In this document: positions 54,010 through 61,920 of the stretch, piece by piece | Layout: every line of letters begins with the position of its first letter | How positions within the stretch are numbered: the stretch's first letter is position 1 | Translations under genes and position numbers: made by a program | Assembly (NCBI GenBank): GCA_946554445.1 | Contig: CAMNSD010000020.1 | Span: 1 to 64,000, forward strand | Origin: an uncultured Lachnospiraceae bacterium | Lineage (GTDB): Bacteria > Bacillota > Clostridia > Lachnospirales > Lachnospiraceae | Direction: 5' to 3' | Length of the DNA stretch: 64,000 nucleotides | Notes under the pieces: model-generated | Database searches by the model: none | Seen by the model: the letters and a program-made list of their open reading frames with translations, nothing else | What the model was told of the DNA's origin: nothing

Positions 54010-54037
54010 CTGAAAATTAAGTTTTTCAGTTGTTGTT
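54010..54037 (+). terminator. Possible terminator of the toxin mRNA
   Basis: CTGAAAA (54010-54016) pairs with TTTTCAG (54023-54029), followed by TTGTTGTT. A weak stem, but correctly placed beyond the antisense start, so the toxin mRNA would contain the whole antisense target. Confidence 0.4.
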
Positions 54038-54144
54038 AATAATTATATAAGAACATGAAACCTTTCCCCAAGCTGAATCGTATTACTATATATAGGAACA
54101 CAGACCGTTGTAGAGGAATACAGACAGCTGCGGGGAGGAACGGC

Positions 54145-55047
54145 ATGAGCGGATTTTTAATGACACCGATGACGCGCTTCTATATGGAAGCTTTACAGAA
54201 TATGAATAACGCTGCCGGAAAGACGACCGGCGGGCAGATAAATGGGACAGGAACAAAGAATCCGGTCAGCGGACAGATAGGCAGCGCAGGAATAGGTATG
54301 ACAAATGCAGGGCGGACGGATGCTGGCAGATTTGCGGACGCCGTGAATGAGCAGCTTGCCCGCAAGGAGGGCGCGTCCACCGATGCGGCCGGGCCGGTCA
54401 CCGGAAGGAATGAGGCGCTGGTACAGGCTATGTCCAGAGAAGAATATAAGCTGTATATTTATCAGAAGATCACAGGAATGCCGATGCATCCTTCCCAGAG
54501 ATGGGATGCCGTGATGGTCAATATCTCGGAGGAAGGGTTTGCGGCCATGCAGGCGGATCCCGCTTATGAAAAGTGGGTGCTTGATACCCTGCGCAGGGAT
54601 TTTGCTTTCCAAAATCCCTGGAGCGATTATGTCGGCGGAAGTTATCGGAATCATTATTTTGGCGCCACCAAGGAAGAGTACAAGGGTGAGAGTCAGCCCA
54701 TGGGATTGCGCAAAAAAAAGAAACGCACGAATTCTTCTAAGAAAAAAGAAGACGGGTTCTGGGAAAGGCGTGCCAAACGGCATAAATTATATATGGATCT
54801 GCTTCAGAAAGCCTGGTATAAGCATGAGAACGAACAGAAATATCGGGAGGCAATCGACATACAACGCAAGGAAGTAAGCAGCGCCTTATTACAACAGTGG
54901 GCAATGGAACAGATCACGGGGGAAGAAGAGGAACTAGGGGTAAATCCATCGGTTTTGTCCCAGGCGGCTACGGACTTTGCCCAGGGTTATATTTTCTTTA
55001 AGATTCCCAGTGCGCTGGTAAATCCCCGGCCGAAGGTTGGCAGGTAG
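54145..55047 (+). CDS. Uncharacterised protein (possible DUF6033-like)
   Basis: A 300-residue soluble protein. A Gly/Ala/Thr-rich N-terminal 80 residues precedes a conserved-looking core: YKLYIYQKITGMPMHPSQRW, then VMVNISEEGFAAMQADPAYE, KWVLDTLRRDFAFQNPWS and HYFGATKEEYKGES. A basic stretch (RKKKKRTNSSKKKE) and a charged helical C-terminus follow. I recall similar Lachnospiraceae proteins but am unsure of the family name. The ATG at 54145 with GGGGAGG 6 nt upstream is preferred to 54055. It is convergent with the sensor kinase gene, 20 nt away. Confidence 0.7.
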   Translation: MSGFLMTPMTRFYMEALQNMNNAAGKTTGGQINGTGTKNPVSGQIGSAGIGMTNAGRTDAGRFADAVNEQLARKEGASTDAAGPVTGRNEALVQAMSREEYKLYIYQKITGMPMHPSQRWDAVMVNISEEGFAAMQADPAYEKWVLDTLRRDFAFQNPWSDYVGGSYRNHYFGATKEEYKGESQPMGLRKKKKRTNSSKKKEDGFWERRAKRHKLYMDLLQKAWYKHENEQKYREAIDIQRKEVSSALLQQWAMEQITGEEEELGVNPSVLSQAATDFAQGYIFFKIPSALVNPRPKVGR

Positions 55048-55067
55048 GCGGAATGATGCGGATAGGT

Positions 55068-56381
55068 TCAGGGAAGCATCACCGTAAAGACACTGCCGCC
55101 GCCCGGATTGTCGGAAACAGTGATCGTGCCATGGTGAAATTTTATGATCTCTGCGGCGATAGATAGACCCAGCCCGAAGTGCCCTTTGGTGCTTCGGGAT
55201 TTTTCTACCCTGTAAAAGCGGTCGAATATCTTCTTTTTGTCTTCCTCCGGTATGCCGATTCCGGTGTCTGAGACAGTAAGGTAGAAACGGTTCTTTTTGT
55301 ATAGAAGAGATAATGTAATCTGTCCGCCGGCAGGGGTGTAGCTGATGGCATTGTGCAGAAGGATTGAAAGTACTTGACTGATGCGTTCATCGTCAGCCAT
55401 GCAGACAGGGACAGAGGTTTCTGGCAGGGTGATGTTTAATGTCTGGGATTTTTTACGGGCTAAAGGCTCAAACGCCTCATAGGTGTTCATCAAAAGCGTA
55501 TCCAGTTCCACTTCTTTGGGACGGATGGGGAAATTGTGGTTGTCTGAGTTACTTAAAGTGAGCATGTCGTTGATCAGGGACGACATCAGGGCGCCTTCCT
55601 GCTGAATGGTATCAAGGAATCCCTGCTTTTTCTGGTCATCGGCATTTTGGCAGCAGTCGGCAGCCGTGAGGATGACGGATAGGGGCGTGCGCAGTTCATG
55701 GGAAGCAGCTGCGATAAAAGCGGTCTGACGGCGGCGATTCTCGATGATAGGCTGCAAGAGTCTGCCTGTAAAAAAGAAGGAAAAGAGCGTCAGGAGAAGA
55801 ATAGCCGTCACATCGATCAGGAGAAAACGAAGCCGCTGCTTTTGAATCTGCTCATGCAGAAAATCCAGGGAGCGCAATACCACCATCTGCAGAGAGGAGT
55901 CATTTCGGTTCAGTTCAATGACGCTGGCGTAGAATTCATATCTGCCGCCAGTGGGATTGAAGGGGAACTCGGCGTGAAAACAGGTGTTGTAGAGGCCGGA
56001 ACTGATTTCTTCCCCACTGATTACGTATTCATGTTCAAAGATAGAGTGGTAGGTGTCGAGACATTTTTCCAGAAGTTCTTCGGTATCAGCTATTTCCGAA
56101 AAAACCCCAAGACGATTGTAAAGGAACGGTATACCGTTATCCATAACAAAAAAGGAATAATTGCCGTTGGATTCCATCTTAGAGAGCCATTCCATGGAAA
56201 TGACGGACTGCTGCTCTAAACTGGTGGCGATGGTATTGATATCGTTTTGAAAAGAAGTATATTGGTTGTCGTAGAGCTCTTTTTCTGAAATATACAGATA
56301 GCACAAGGACATTACGATCATAATGGCGGCGGTGATGCCTGCGCACATTGCCGTCAGATACAGGTGTACTTTCTGAAACAT
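55068..56381 (-). CDS. Membrane sensor histidine kinase
   Basis: The sensor of a two-component system. Two membrane segments (about residues 8-30 and 188-208) bracket an extracytoplasmic domain of about 155 residues. HisKA has the phosphorylated His228 in AAASHELRTPLS; the ATPase has LLHNAISYTPAG, DTGIGIPEEDKKKIFDRF and GHFGLGLSIAAEI. No HAMP is clear. It lies 17 nt after its regulator gene. The signal is unknown; the lipoprotein targets inferred below suggest envelope stress or secreted compounds. Confidence 0.9.
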   Translation of the reverse strand: MFQKVHLYLTAMCAGITAAIMIVMSLCYLYISEKELYDNQYTSFQNDINTIATSLEQQSVISMEWLSKMESNGNYSFFVMDNGIPFLYNRLGVFSEIADTEELLEKCLDTYHSIFEHEYVISGEEISSGLYNTCFHAEFPFNPTGGRYEFYASVIELNRNDSSLQMVVLRSLDFLHEQIQKQRLRFLLIDVTAILLLTLFSFFFTGRLLQPIIENRRRQTAFIAAASHELRTPLSVILTAADCCQNADDQKKQGFLDTIQQEGALMSSLINDMLTLSNSDNHNFPIRPKEVELDTLLMNTYEAFEPLARKKSQTLNITLPETSVPVCMADDERISQVLSILLHNAISYTPAGGQITLSLLYKKNRFYLTVSDTGIGIPEEDKKKIFDRFYRVEKSRSTKGHFGLGLSIAAEIIKFHHGTITVSDNPGGGSVFTVMLP

Positions 56382-56398
56382 GGTTCCTCCGTATAATT

Positions 56399-57076
56399 TC
56401 AGCTGGGTTTAACAATGCAGTATCCGACGCCCCGGACGGTCTTAAGGGTGAGACGGCTGCCTACGCTCTTTAATCGTCTGCGGAGAAAGTGGATATAATT
56501 GTCCAGATTGCCTTCCTCCACGTCGCTGTCAGGGCCCCAGACTTTTAAGAGCAGTGTGGAGCGGGGAACAGTGGCTTCGCCGTTTTTCAAGAATGTTTCC
56601 AGAAGCGCGGCTTCCCGTTTGGAAATGGTACAGCTTCCAGCCGGACCGGTGAGACGGCTCTGATTGGCGGACCAGCTGATATCAAACAGGGTGACGCTTT
56701 CCTCATCCACAATCTGATGTGGTCGTCTTGTCACACAGCGGATTCGAGCCAGAAGTTCTTCCAGGGCAAACGGTTTGACCAGATAGTCATCGGCGCCCAT
56801 ATCTAGCCCGGTTACCTTATCGGAAAGGGTGCCGAGTGCGGTGATTAGGATAATGGGTGTGTTGATGCCGCTTCCGCGCAAGGCTTCCAGGACATCTGTG
56901 CCTTCTATATAAGGCAGCATGCGGTCTAAGAGGATGACGTCATAAATGTTCTGTTCCCCATAAAAAAGGGCGTCTTCCCCGTCAAAACAGGAGTCCACGG
57001 TAAAGCCGGCTTGTGTCAGCCCGTAGGTGAGAGTTTCATTCAGTTTTACATCGTCTTCGGCTAGGAGTATACGCAT
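56399..57076 (-). CDS. OmpR-family response regulator
   Basis: A 225-residue regulator: receiver domain with acidic pocket AEDD (8-9), phosphorylated Asp51 in ILLDRMLP, Thr in LITALG and Lys in YLVKPFALEE; the C-terminal winged helix has SKREAALLETFLKNGE and RRRLKSVGSRLTLKTVRGVGY. It is probably autoregulated through TTTAGAGA-type boxes in its promoter, shared with two lipoprotein genes. Confidence 0.92.
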   Translation of the reverse strand: MRILLAEDDVKLNETLTYGLTQAGFTVDSCFDGEDALFYGEQNIYDVILLDRMLPYIEGTDVLEALRGSGINTPIILITALGTLSDKVTGLDMGADDYLVKPFALEELLARIRCVTRRPHQIVDEESVTLFDISWSANQSRLTGPAGSCTISKREAALLETFLKNGEATVPRSTLLLKVWGPDSDVEEGNLDNYIHFLRRRLKSVGSRLTLKTVRGVGYCIVKPS

Positions 57077-57143
57077 GTTTTTGGGTGTCCTTTTGTCATC
57101 TTATGGAGTGGTTTTCTCCGTATTCTTGCAGTGCAATTCTTGG

Positions 57144-57167
57144 GACGCAGACTGCTGAGTCTGCGTC
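57144..57167 (-). promoter_or_regulatory. 5'-terminal hairpin of the regulator mRNA
   Basis: A perfect 10-bp stem GACGCAGACT/AGTCTGCGTC with a 4-nt loop begins almost exactly at the predicted start point. No T-run follows on the minus strand, so an mRNA-stabilising or translational role is more likely than termination. Confidence 0.55.
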
Positions 57168-57168
57168 T

Positions 57169-57202
57169 ATTATACCATAACATTCTTGAAAGAATCTCTA
57201 AA
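57169..57202 (-). promoter_or_regulatory. Promoter of the two-component operon with 11-bp-spaced boxes
   Basis: On the minus strand TTTAGAGA (57202-57195), then TTTCAAGA (57191-57184) 11 bp further, then TATAAT (57174-57169). The second box starts 17 bp before the -10, the same as in the two lipoprotein promoters. The -35 is poor, as expected of an activated promoter. Confidence 0.65.
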
Positions 57203-57247
57203 AATGTTTCGTCAGAGTGTATTGACAAACTGATAATTGAATAGACT

Positions 57248-57276
57248 TTGTATCTTAGCTGTGATACACTTATATT
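57248..57276 (+). promoter_or_regulatory. Possible promoter of the 63-codon gene
   Basis: TTGTAT (57248-57253), 17-bp spacer, TATATT (57271-57276). Confidence 0.45.
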
Positions 57277-57315
57277 GTAACATTACATGCCACAATATAG
57301 AAAGCAGGTGATGAT

Positions 57316-57507
57316 ATGCTAACTGGTATTGAGGTTATAAAACAAGCGCTGGATGATTTTAAAAAGATACAAGAATATATGCTTTTAGCAAAAAAGGAAA
57401 ATGCAACTGAAACATATGCAAAACTGAAAGATGAATATTTAACAGTGAAAGCCTTATTGCAGGCTTCAGGTGTAAATCTTACGGACATTGATAAAATAAA
57501 AGAATAA
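57316..57507 (+). CDS. Small helical protein of unknown function
   Basis: 63 residues, predicted as two or three amphipathic helices (IEVIKQALDDFKKIQEYML; YAKLKDEYLTVKALL), no Cys, no membrane segment. GCAGGTGATGAT precedes the ATG. It has its own promoter-like element and a strong terminator, and is AT-richer than its neighbours, which suggests a separate origin. Family not recognised. Confidence 0.6.
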   Translation: MLTGIEVIKQALDDFKKIQEYMLLAKKENATETYAKLKDEYLTVKALLQASGVNLTDIDKIKE

Positions 57508-57529
57508 CAGGCAAAATAAATGATAAACA

Positions 57530-57573
57530 AAAGGTGTAAAGTCTATTGAATTATTAAGGATTTACACCTTTTT
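57530..57573 (+). terminator. Terminator after the 63-codon gene
   Basis: A perfect 11-bp stem AAAGGTGTAAA/TTTACACCTTT (57530-57540 with 57561-57571) with a T-run. Confidence 0.85.
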
Positions 57574-57660
57574 GATTTTAACATATCATTGTTAATATGT
57601 CCTTTCAACATATTATTCTCATGAAAAGAATGGAAAAGAATGGGGGTTGAAGAATGGTTA

Positions 57661-57689
57661 TTGCGTTGGAGGGGAAAAGCGTATATAAT
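57661..57689 (+). promoter_or_regulatory. Promoter of the LytTR regulator gene
   Basis: TTGCGT (57661-57666), 17-bp spacer, TATAAT (57684-57689). Confidence 0.7.
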
Positions 57690-57751
57690 TATCGAGTATG
57701 ACGCGCAAGATGACAATTTTTGAGAATGTGACAGAACGAAAGAGATGGAAT

Positions 57752-58495
57752 ATGTATTCGATTGCGATTTGTGATGATGAAACGGAAGAACTGGATAGAA
57801 CGCAGGAAAGTCTGAAGGAGTATATGAAGCAGAATTCCATCAGCGATTGTAAGGTAGAACGGTTTGAAAATGCAGAAGAACTGCTTTACTTGATGAAACA
57901 CAATGATTATATGCCGAATATTCTTCTATTGGATATTTATATGCCAGAGAAATTGGGAACAACGCTTGCCCGGGAAATTCGGGAAATGGGAGGCACCAGC
58001 CGGATTATTTTCCTGACCTCTTCCAAGGATCATGCGCTGGAAGCCTTTCGTCTGGAAGCGGCGCAGTATTTGGTAAAGCCGATAGTAAAGAAGGAATTGT
58101 TTGCGGTGCTTGACAAGTGTTTCCGGGATATCGAGGAGGAGGCAAAGAAATATCTGTTGTTTAAGGTGGACGGCAGGATTCGCAGGATATCTTTAAGCGA
58201 TATTCTTTACTGTGAGGCGCAGGGGAAACGTCAGTATTTACATTTTTCAGATGACACACATTTAGTTCTTAATATGACGATGGGTGAGATTGGGAATCTC
58301 TTATTGAATTATCCGGAGTTTACCAAGGTCGGTATTTCTTATATTCTCAATATGAATCATCTGGATACTTTAAACGCCAGGGAGGCACATCTTGACAATG
58401 GATATTCTATTTATCTGCCGAGAGGCTCCTACGGGGCATTGCGGGAAAATTATTTCCGATATTACTGTGGGGGGGGGGTAGAAAGTGACAGGTGA
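57752..58495 (+). CDS. LytTR-family response regulator (orphan)
   Basis: Receiver domain (residues 1-125) with acidic pair Asp8-Asp9, phosphoacceptor Asp61 in LLLDIYMPEKLG, and Lys in YLVKPIVKKE; LytTR DNA-binding domain from about 140 (VDGRIRRISLSDILYCEAQGK; FTKVGISYILNMNHL; LPRGSYGALRENYF). The start at 57752 is chosen because members begin MYSIAICDD; upstream codons overlap the promoter. No partner kinase is adjacent. Its last codons run through ten G, so the C-terminus CGGGVESDR is probably variable. Confidence 0.88.
   Translation: MYSIAICDDETEELDRTQESLKEYMKQNSISDCKVERFENAEELLYLMKHNDYMPNILLLDIYMPEKLGTTLAREIREMGGTSRIIFLTSSKDHALEAFRLEAAQYLVKPIVKKELFAVLDKCFRDIEEEAKKYLLFKVDGRIRRISLSDILYCEAQGKRQYLHFSDDTHLVLNMTMGEIGNLLLNYPEFTKVGISYILNMNHLDTLNAREAHLDNGYSIYLPRGSYGALRENYFRYYCGGGVESDR
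58469..58478 (+). repeat. Homopolymeric G10 tract at the end of the LytTR gene
   Basis: Ten consecutive G. Loss of one G gives an immediate TAG; gain of one gives a stop three codons after the tract. Only the last residues would change. Confidence 0.85.
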
Positions 58496-58595
58496 TGATT
58501 TCTCGTGCTCTGTGTACTGACTATTAATTATCGGTTGTGCTCCTCGTGTTTCTCTCAATATTATCTCCTCAACGTTATTGTTATGTAAACTAAAA

Positions 58596-58660
58596 TGCAA
58601 AGTATACCGTAAAAAGTGCGATGTATACCCCAAATCTTAATTATTCCATGGATTTATATT
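58596..58660 (+). promoter_or_regulatory. Direct-repeat operator and promoter of the chemoreceptor gene
   Basis: TGCAAAGTATACC (58596-58608) and TGCGATGTATACC (58617-58629) are direct repeats, 11 of 13 identical, with a 21-bp period. They end where a -35 should begin; TATATT (58655-58660) is a possible -10 with a poor -35. This is the layout of LytTR-activated promoters. The rest of 58496-58713 shows no gene. Confidence 0.6.
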
Positions 58661-58713
58661 AAAATAATTTTCGCAGAACTTTTGTAGAACTGACTGAAGA
58701 GAGGTGCATAAAG

Positions 58714-60714
58714 ATGGCAAAGACTATGAAAGGCAGATTGACGATTAGTGTCATCTGTATTGTTGCAGCAAGTATTTTGCTCACTACGATGGGAATCGTC
58801 ATCATTGCGGGACAGCGCATGATGGTGGAACAGAAAGATATTTTACAGCTTTATGCGGATAAGTACGCGGAGGAGATCAATACTTGGATTGAAAATGAAA
58901 AGATGTTGGCAGGCGGAACCGCAGACAGCATTGAAGCGGCGGGAACTTTGGACACAGAATATCTGCAGTCCGCAGTTGATGTCCATGCGGCAGGCAGGGA
59001 AGAACTGTTGAATTTGTACTGCGGCACAAAGGACAGCGCTTTTATCCAGTCCAACAGGGAGGCGGCAATACCGGAAGGATATGATCCGGTACAGCGGGGC
59101 TGGTATCAGCAGGCGGCAGCAGCTAAAGAGACGATCGTGACAGATCCTTATTGGGATGTGCTGACAGGACAGATGTGTACCACCATCGCCTCACCGGTAT
59201 ACATAGAGGGAGAATTGGCCGCAGTGATTGGTCTGGATGTGACGCTGGGGACGGTGACGGATCTGACCGGCAGCATCAATTATGCGGAAGGCGTCTATGG
59301 ATTCCTTGCAGACAGCAGTGGGCAGTATGTGGCCCACAGAAATAAAGACTATGAACCCTCCGAGGAGGCCGCGGTCGCCGTTATGGATATCATGCCGGCG
59401 TTACAGCCTCTTATGGAAGGAAATGATAGAAGCATTGTCAGGGCGGCAGATTATGATGGGACCACCTGTTATTTTGCGGCGGCGCCGATTGCGGGCAGCA
59501 ATTGGAAACTTGGTGTGGTGTGTCCTAACGCCAATGTCTGGAGTTCCCTGGTCACCATGATCGTGGTGGCTGTGGTGACGGCACTGGTGCTCATTGTCTT
59601 GGTGGCAGTGTTTATGGCGGGGCTGATCGGCAGGACACTGGCGCCGGTACAGATGCTCAAACAGTTTGCTTCCGGCGATTTCTCGGAAGATGCTGTGGTG
59701 GAGAAAGGGATTCCCAGCCAGTATAAAAATGAGATTGAACAGATTAAGACTGCGACAGTGGAAGTCAAACAGCAGATTCGCGGGATTATTTTGAATACCA
59801 AGGAAGAGGCCGGGAACATTAATACCATTGCGGAAGAGACTTCTGCGAAGATGACGGTGTTAAACGGTGATATATCTACAATGTCATCTGCTGCAGGTGA
59901 AGTTATGAGACAGACTGCTGAGGCTAAGGCGTTGGCGGAACAGATCAAAGGCACAGGCGAAGAACTGAGCAGAGTGATCGAGAATGTGGCGAGAAAGGCC
60001 GGAGAGGCAGCAGATCAGTCCGGCGATATCATGAGCCGTGCAGGAAAACAGCATGAGGCTTCCCAGAAATCGGCCAAAGAGGCTGTAGATATGTGCAGTT
60101 CCACCATGGAAGAACTCAGCAGCGCCATCAAACAGAGTCAGAAAGTAAAAGAAATTGATACATTGACAGAAGAGATTCTGGCCATCAGTTCCCAGACCAA
60201 TCTTTTGGCGTTAAACGCTTCTATTGAAGCAGCGAGAGCGGGGGAGGCAGGTAAGGGTTTTGCAGTTGTGGCGGAGGAGATCAGACAGCTGGCGGACCAT
60301 TCCAAGGATGCTGTGGATCAGATCCGTAAAGTGACGGACGATGTGGTGCATAGTGTGGCATTCCTTTCAGAAAGTTCCGAGAAACTTCTGACTTTCATGA
60401 ATGAGAAAGTCATGGAAGATTATCAGAGCATGACGGAACTGGCGGGCATGTATGAGAAAGATGCCGCCTTCTACAGTGATATTTCCAGCGACCTGGGTGC
60501 TTCGTCCCAGGAGATGAGCGCCAGCATGGACGGCATCAGCGATTCCCTTGCCACGATCACAGGACTTGTGAGTGATATCGCGGAATTTATGAGGGAAATG
60601 GAGCAGTCGGCGGCGGAGTCCAACGAAAACTCCAGCGCAGTGCTTGCGCAGATGGAAGAGTTGTCGGGATTGAGTGAACAGCTGAAACAGACGGTGGCTT
60701 CCTTTAAGGTATAA
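58714..60714 (+). CDS. Methyl-accepting chemotaxis protein with dCache-like sensor
   Basis: A 666-residue membrane chemoreceptor. TM1 is about residues 10-32 and TM2 about 280-304; between them is a Cache-type domain ([34 protein letters not shown], then [13 protein letters not shown]), which typically binds small metabolites. A weak HAMP and a signalling domain follow, with the hairpin tip [19 protein letters not shown], then [19 protein letters not shown]. No other chemotaxis gene is in the window. GAGAGGTG precedes the ATG. Confidence 0.9.
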   Translation: MAKTMKGRLTISVICIVAASILLTTMGIVIIAGQRMMVEQKDILQLYADKYAEEINTWIENEKMLAGGTADSIEAAGTLDTEYLQSAVDVHAAGREELLNLYCGTKDSAFIQSNREAAIPEGYDPVQRGWYQQAAAAKETIVTDPYWDVLTGQMCTTIASPVYIEGELAAVIGLDVTLGTVTDLTGSINYAEGVYGFLADSSGQYVAHRNKDYEPSEEAAVAVMDIMPALQPLMEGNDRSIVRAADYDGTTCYFAAAPIAGSNWKLGVVCPNANVWSSLVTMIVVAVVTALVLIVLVAVFMAGLIGRTLAPVQMLKQFASGDFSEDAVVEKGIPSQYKNEIEQIKTATVEVKQQIRGIILNTKEEAGNINTIAEETSAKMTVLNGDISTMSSAAGEVMRQTAEAKALAEQIKGTGEELSRVIENVARKAGEAADQSGDIMSRAGKQHEASQKSAKEAVDMCSSTMEELSSAIKQSQKVKEIDTLTEEILAISSQTNLLALNASIEAARAGEAGKGFAVVAEEIRQLADHSKDAVDQIRKVTDDVVHSVAFLSESSEKLLTFMNEKVMEDYQSMTELAGMYEKDAAFYSDISSDLGASSQEMSASMDGISDSLATITGLVSDIAEFMREMEQSAAESNENSSAVLAQMEELSGLSEQLKQTVASFKV

Positions 60715-60830
60715 CCATCAATATTCCTTTTTTGAAATACATAAGCAGTGAGCGGGCAGGACAGGGTAAATACCAATATTCCGCAGGTGAGGATTCCTGC
60801 CCCTTTATGAATAACAGAATAATTACATCT

Positions 60831-60882
60831 AAAGAGGCATGGTCAATTACCATGTCTTTATATTTTCGCGCGGCCTCTTTTC
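60831..60882 (+). terminator. Probable terminator of the chemoreceptor gene
   Basis: AAAGAGGC (60831-60838) with GCCTCTTT (60873-60880), an inner hairpin, then TT. The T-run is short. Confidence 0.5.
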
Positions 60883-60966
60883 CCAACGAAGCCAAGGATA
60901 GAGCCGTAAGGCAGGACAAAACTCAGTTTATCTAGGATAAAACTTTCTGTGGAAATAAAAAGGGTA

Positions 60967-60997
60967 TTGACTCTGACGTAACGTGATAGTTTACAAT
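60967..60997 (+). promoter_or_regulatory. MerR-type promoter with 19-bp spacer and internal dyad
   Basis: TTGACT (60967-60972), 19-bp spacer, TACAAT (60992-60997). Inside is the imperfect palindrome ACTCTGACGT-A-ACGTGATAGT. A 19-bp spacer with a central dyad is the hallmark of promoters that MerR-family activators distort; autoregulation is expected. Confidence 0.8.
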
Positions 60998-61022
60998 GAT
61001 ATCACACGGGAGGGATCAGGAT

Positions 61023-61748
61023 ATGAGGACGGTAAAGGAAGTAAGCAGTCTGACAGGGGTGAGTGTGCGCACACTCCACCACTACGATGCGATTGGGCTT
61101 TTAAAACCAACCAAGGTAACGGATGCAGGCTATCGGCTGTATGACGATGCAGCAATCTGTCGTCTGCAAAATATTCTGCTGTTTCGTGAATTGCAGTTTT
61201 CTTTAAAAGAGATTAAGGAGATTCTGGGCAATCCGGATTTTGATTCTGATATGGCTCTCGCCCAGCAAATCAGGCTTTTGGAACTGCAATATGAACGGAT
61301 AGGGAATCTGATCACTTTTGCCCGTGAAATACAGGAAAAAGGAGTGCGTAAAATGGAATTTGATGTTTTTGATAAAAAGGAGATTGACCAGTATAAGGAG
61401 GAGGTAAAGAGCAGGTGGGGACAAACCGAAGCCTATCAGGAATTTGTGCGAAGACAGGAGAACGGCGAGGACTTTGATAAGGCAGGAAAAGCGCTGATGG
61501 CTTTGTTTGAGGAAATCGGTGAATTGCGTGAGTTACCGCCGTCTGACGGGAAAGTGCAGGGTAAGATTTGTGAACTGCAAAGTTTTATGACAAAGCATTA
61601 TTACGACTGTACTAAGGAAATCTTAAAAGGCTTAGGGACAATGTATGCGGAAGATGAGCGGTTTCGCCAGAATATTGACAAGGCCGGCGGCAATGGGACA
61701 GCAGAGTTTGTCAGACAGGCGATTGAGGTTTATTGTTGTGGGGAATAG
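61023..61748 (+). CDS. TipA-like MerR-family transcriptional activator
   Basis: A 241-residue regulator. The N-terminal winged helix MRTVKEVSSLTGVSVRTLHH with YDAIGLLKP is typical of MerR; a dimer helix follows, then a TipAS-like domain from about residue 115 (FDVFDKKEIDQYKEEVKSRW; GKALMALFEEIGELR; LQSFMTKHYYDCTKEIL). TipAS domains bind thiopeptides and other hydrophobic drugs. The start at 61023 has GGGAGGG 8 nt upstream; the ATG at 60996 lies in the -10. No target gene other than itself is adjacent. Confidence 0.9.
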   Translation: MRTVKEVSSLTGVSVRTLHHYDAIGLLKPTKVTDAGYRLYDDAAICRLQNILLFRELQFSLKEIKEILGNPDFDSDMALAQQIRLLELQYERIGNLITFAREIQEKGVRKMEFDVFDKKEIDQYKEEVKSRWGQTEAYQEFVRRQENGEDFDKAGKALMALFEEIGELRELPPSDGKVQGKICELQSFMTKHYYDCTKEILKGLGTMYAEDERFRQNIDKAGGNGTAEFVRQAIEVYCCGE

Positions 61749-61773
61749 GCCTGATAGATGAACCTGTGAGGAA

Positions 61774-61823
61774 AAAATAAGACAGCATACTTCATTGATG
61801 AGGGTATGCTGTCTTATTTTTTT
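61774..61823 (+). terminator. Strong bidirectional terminator after merR
   Basis: A perfect 17-bp stem (61774-61790 with 61804-61820) with A-run and T-run on the two sides. Its T-run overlaps the first TTTAGAGA box of the next promoter. Confidence 0.9.
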
Positions 61824-61854
61824 AGAGACACTTTAGAGAAAATCCTGCTATGAT
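61821..61854 (+). promoter_or_regulatory. Lipoprotein 1 promoter with two TTTAGAGA boxes
   Basis: TTTAGAGA at 61821-61828 and 61832-61839 (11-bp period) and TATGAT at 61849-61854; the second box starts 17 bp before the -10. No good -35 is present. Confidence 0.68.
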
Positions 61855-61920
61855 GTGAAATTAAAAAAGCGGACAATACATACAAAAACAACCAAAGACG
61901 GCCCGCAGAAAGGATGAAAC

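Larger units (their letters stand above)
60715..61022 (+). other. Gene-free stretch between the chemoreceptor and merR
   Basis: No coding region is supported. It holds a stem GGGCAGGA/TCCTGCCC (60754-60761 with 60795-60802) followed by CTTTAT, then AAAGAGGC/GCCTCTTT (60831-60838 with 60873-60880) with an inner ATGGT/ACCAT hairpin and a short T-run, and finally the merR promoter. The two stems probably end the chemoreceptor transcript. Confidence 0.6.

Noticed and set aside
60715-61022. Riboswitch between chemoreceptor and merR
   Set aside because: The two stems are best read as terminators of the chemoreceptor transcript; the merR promoter lies downstream of them, so they would not be in its leader.
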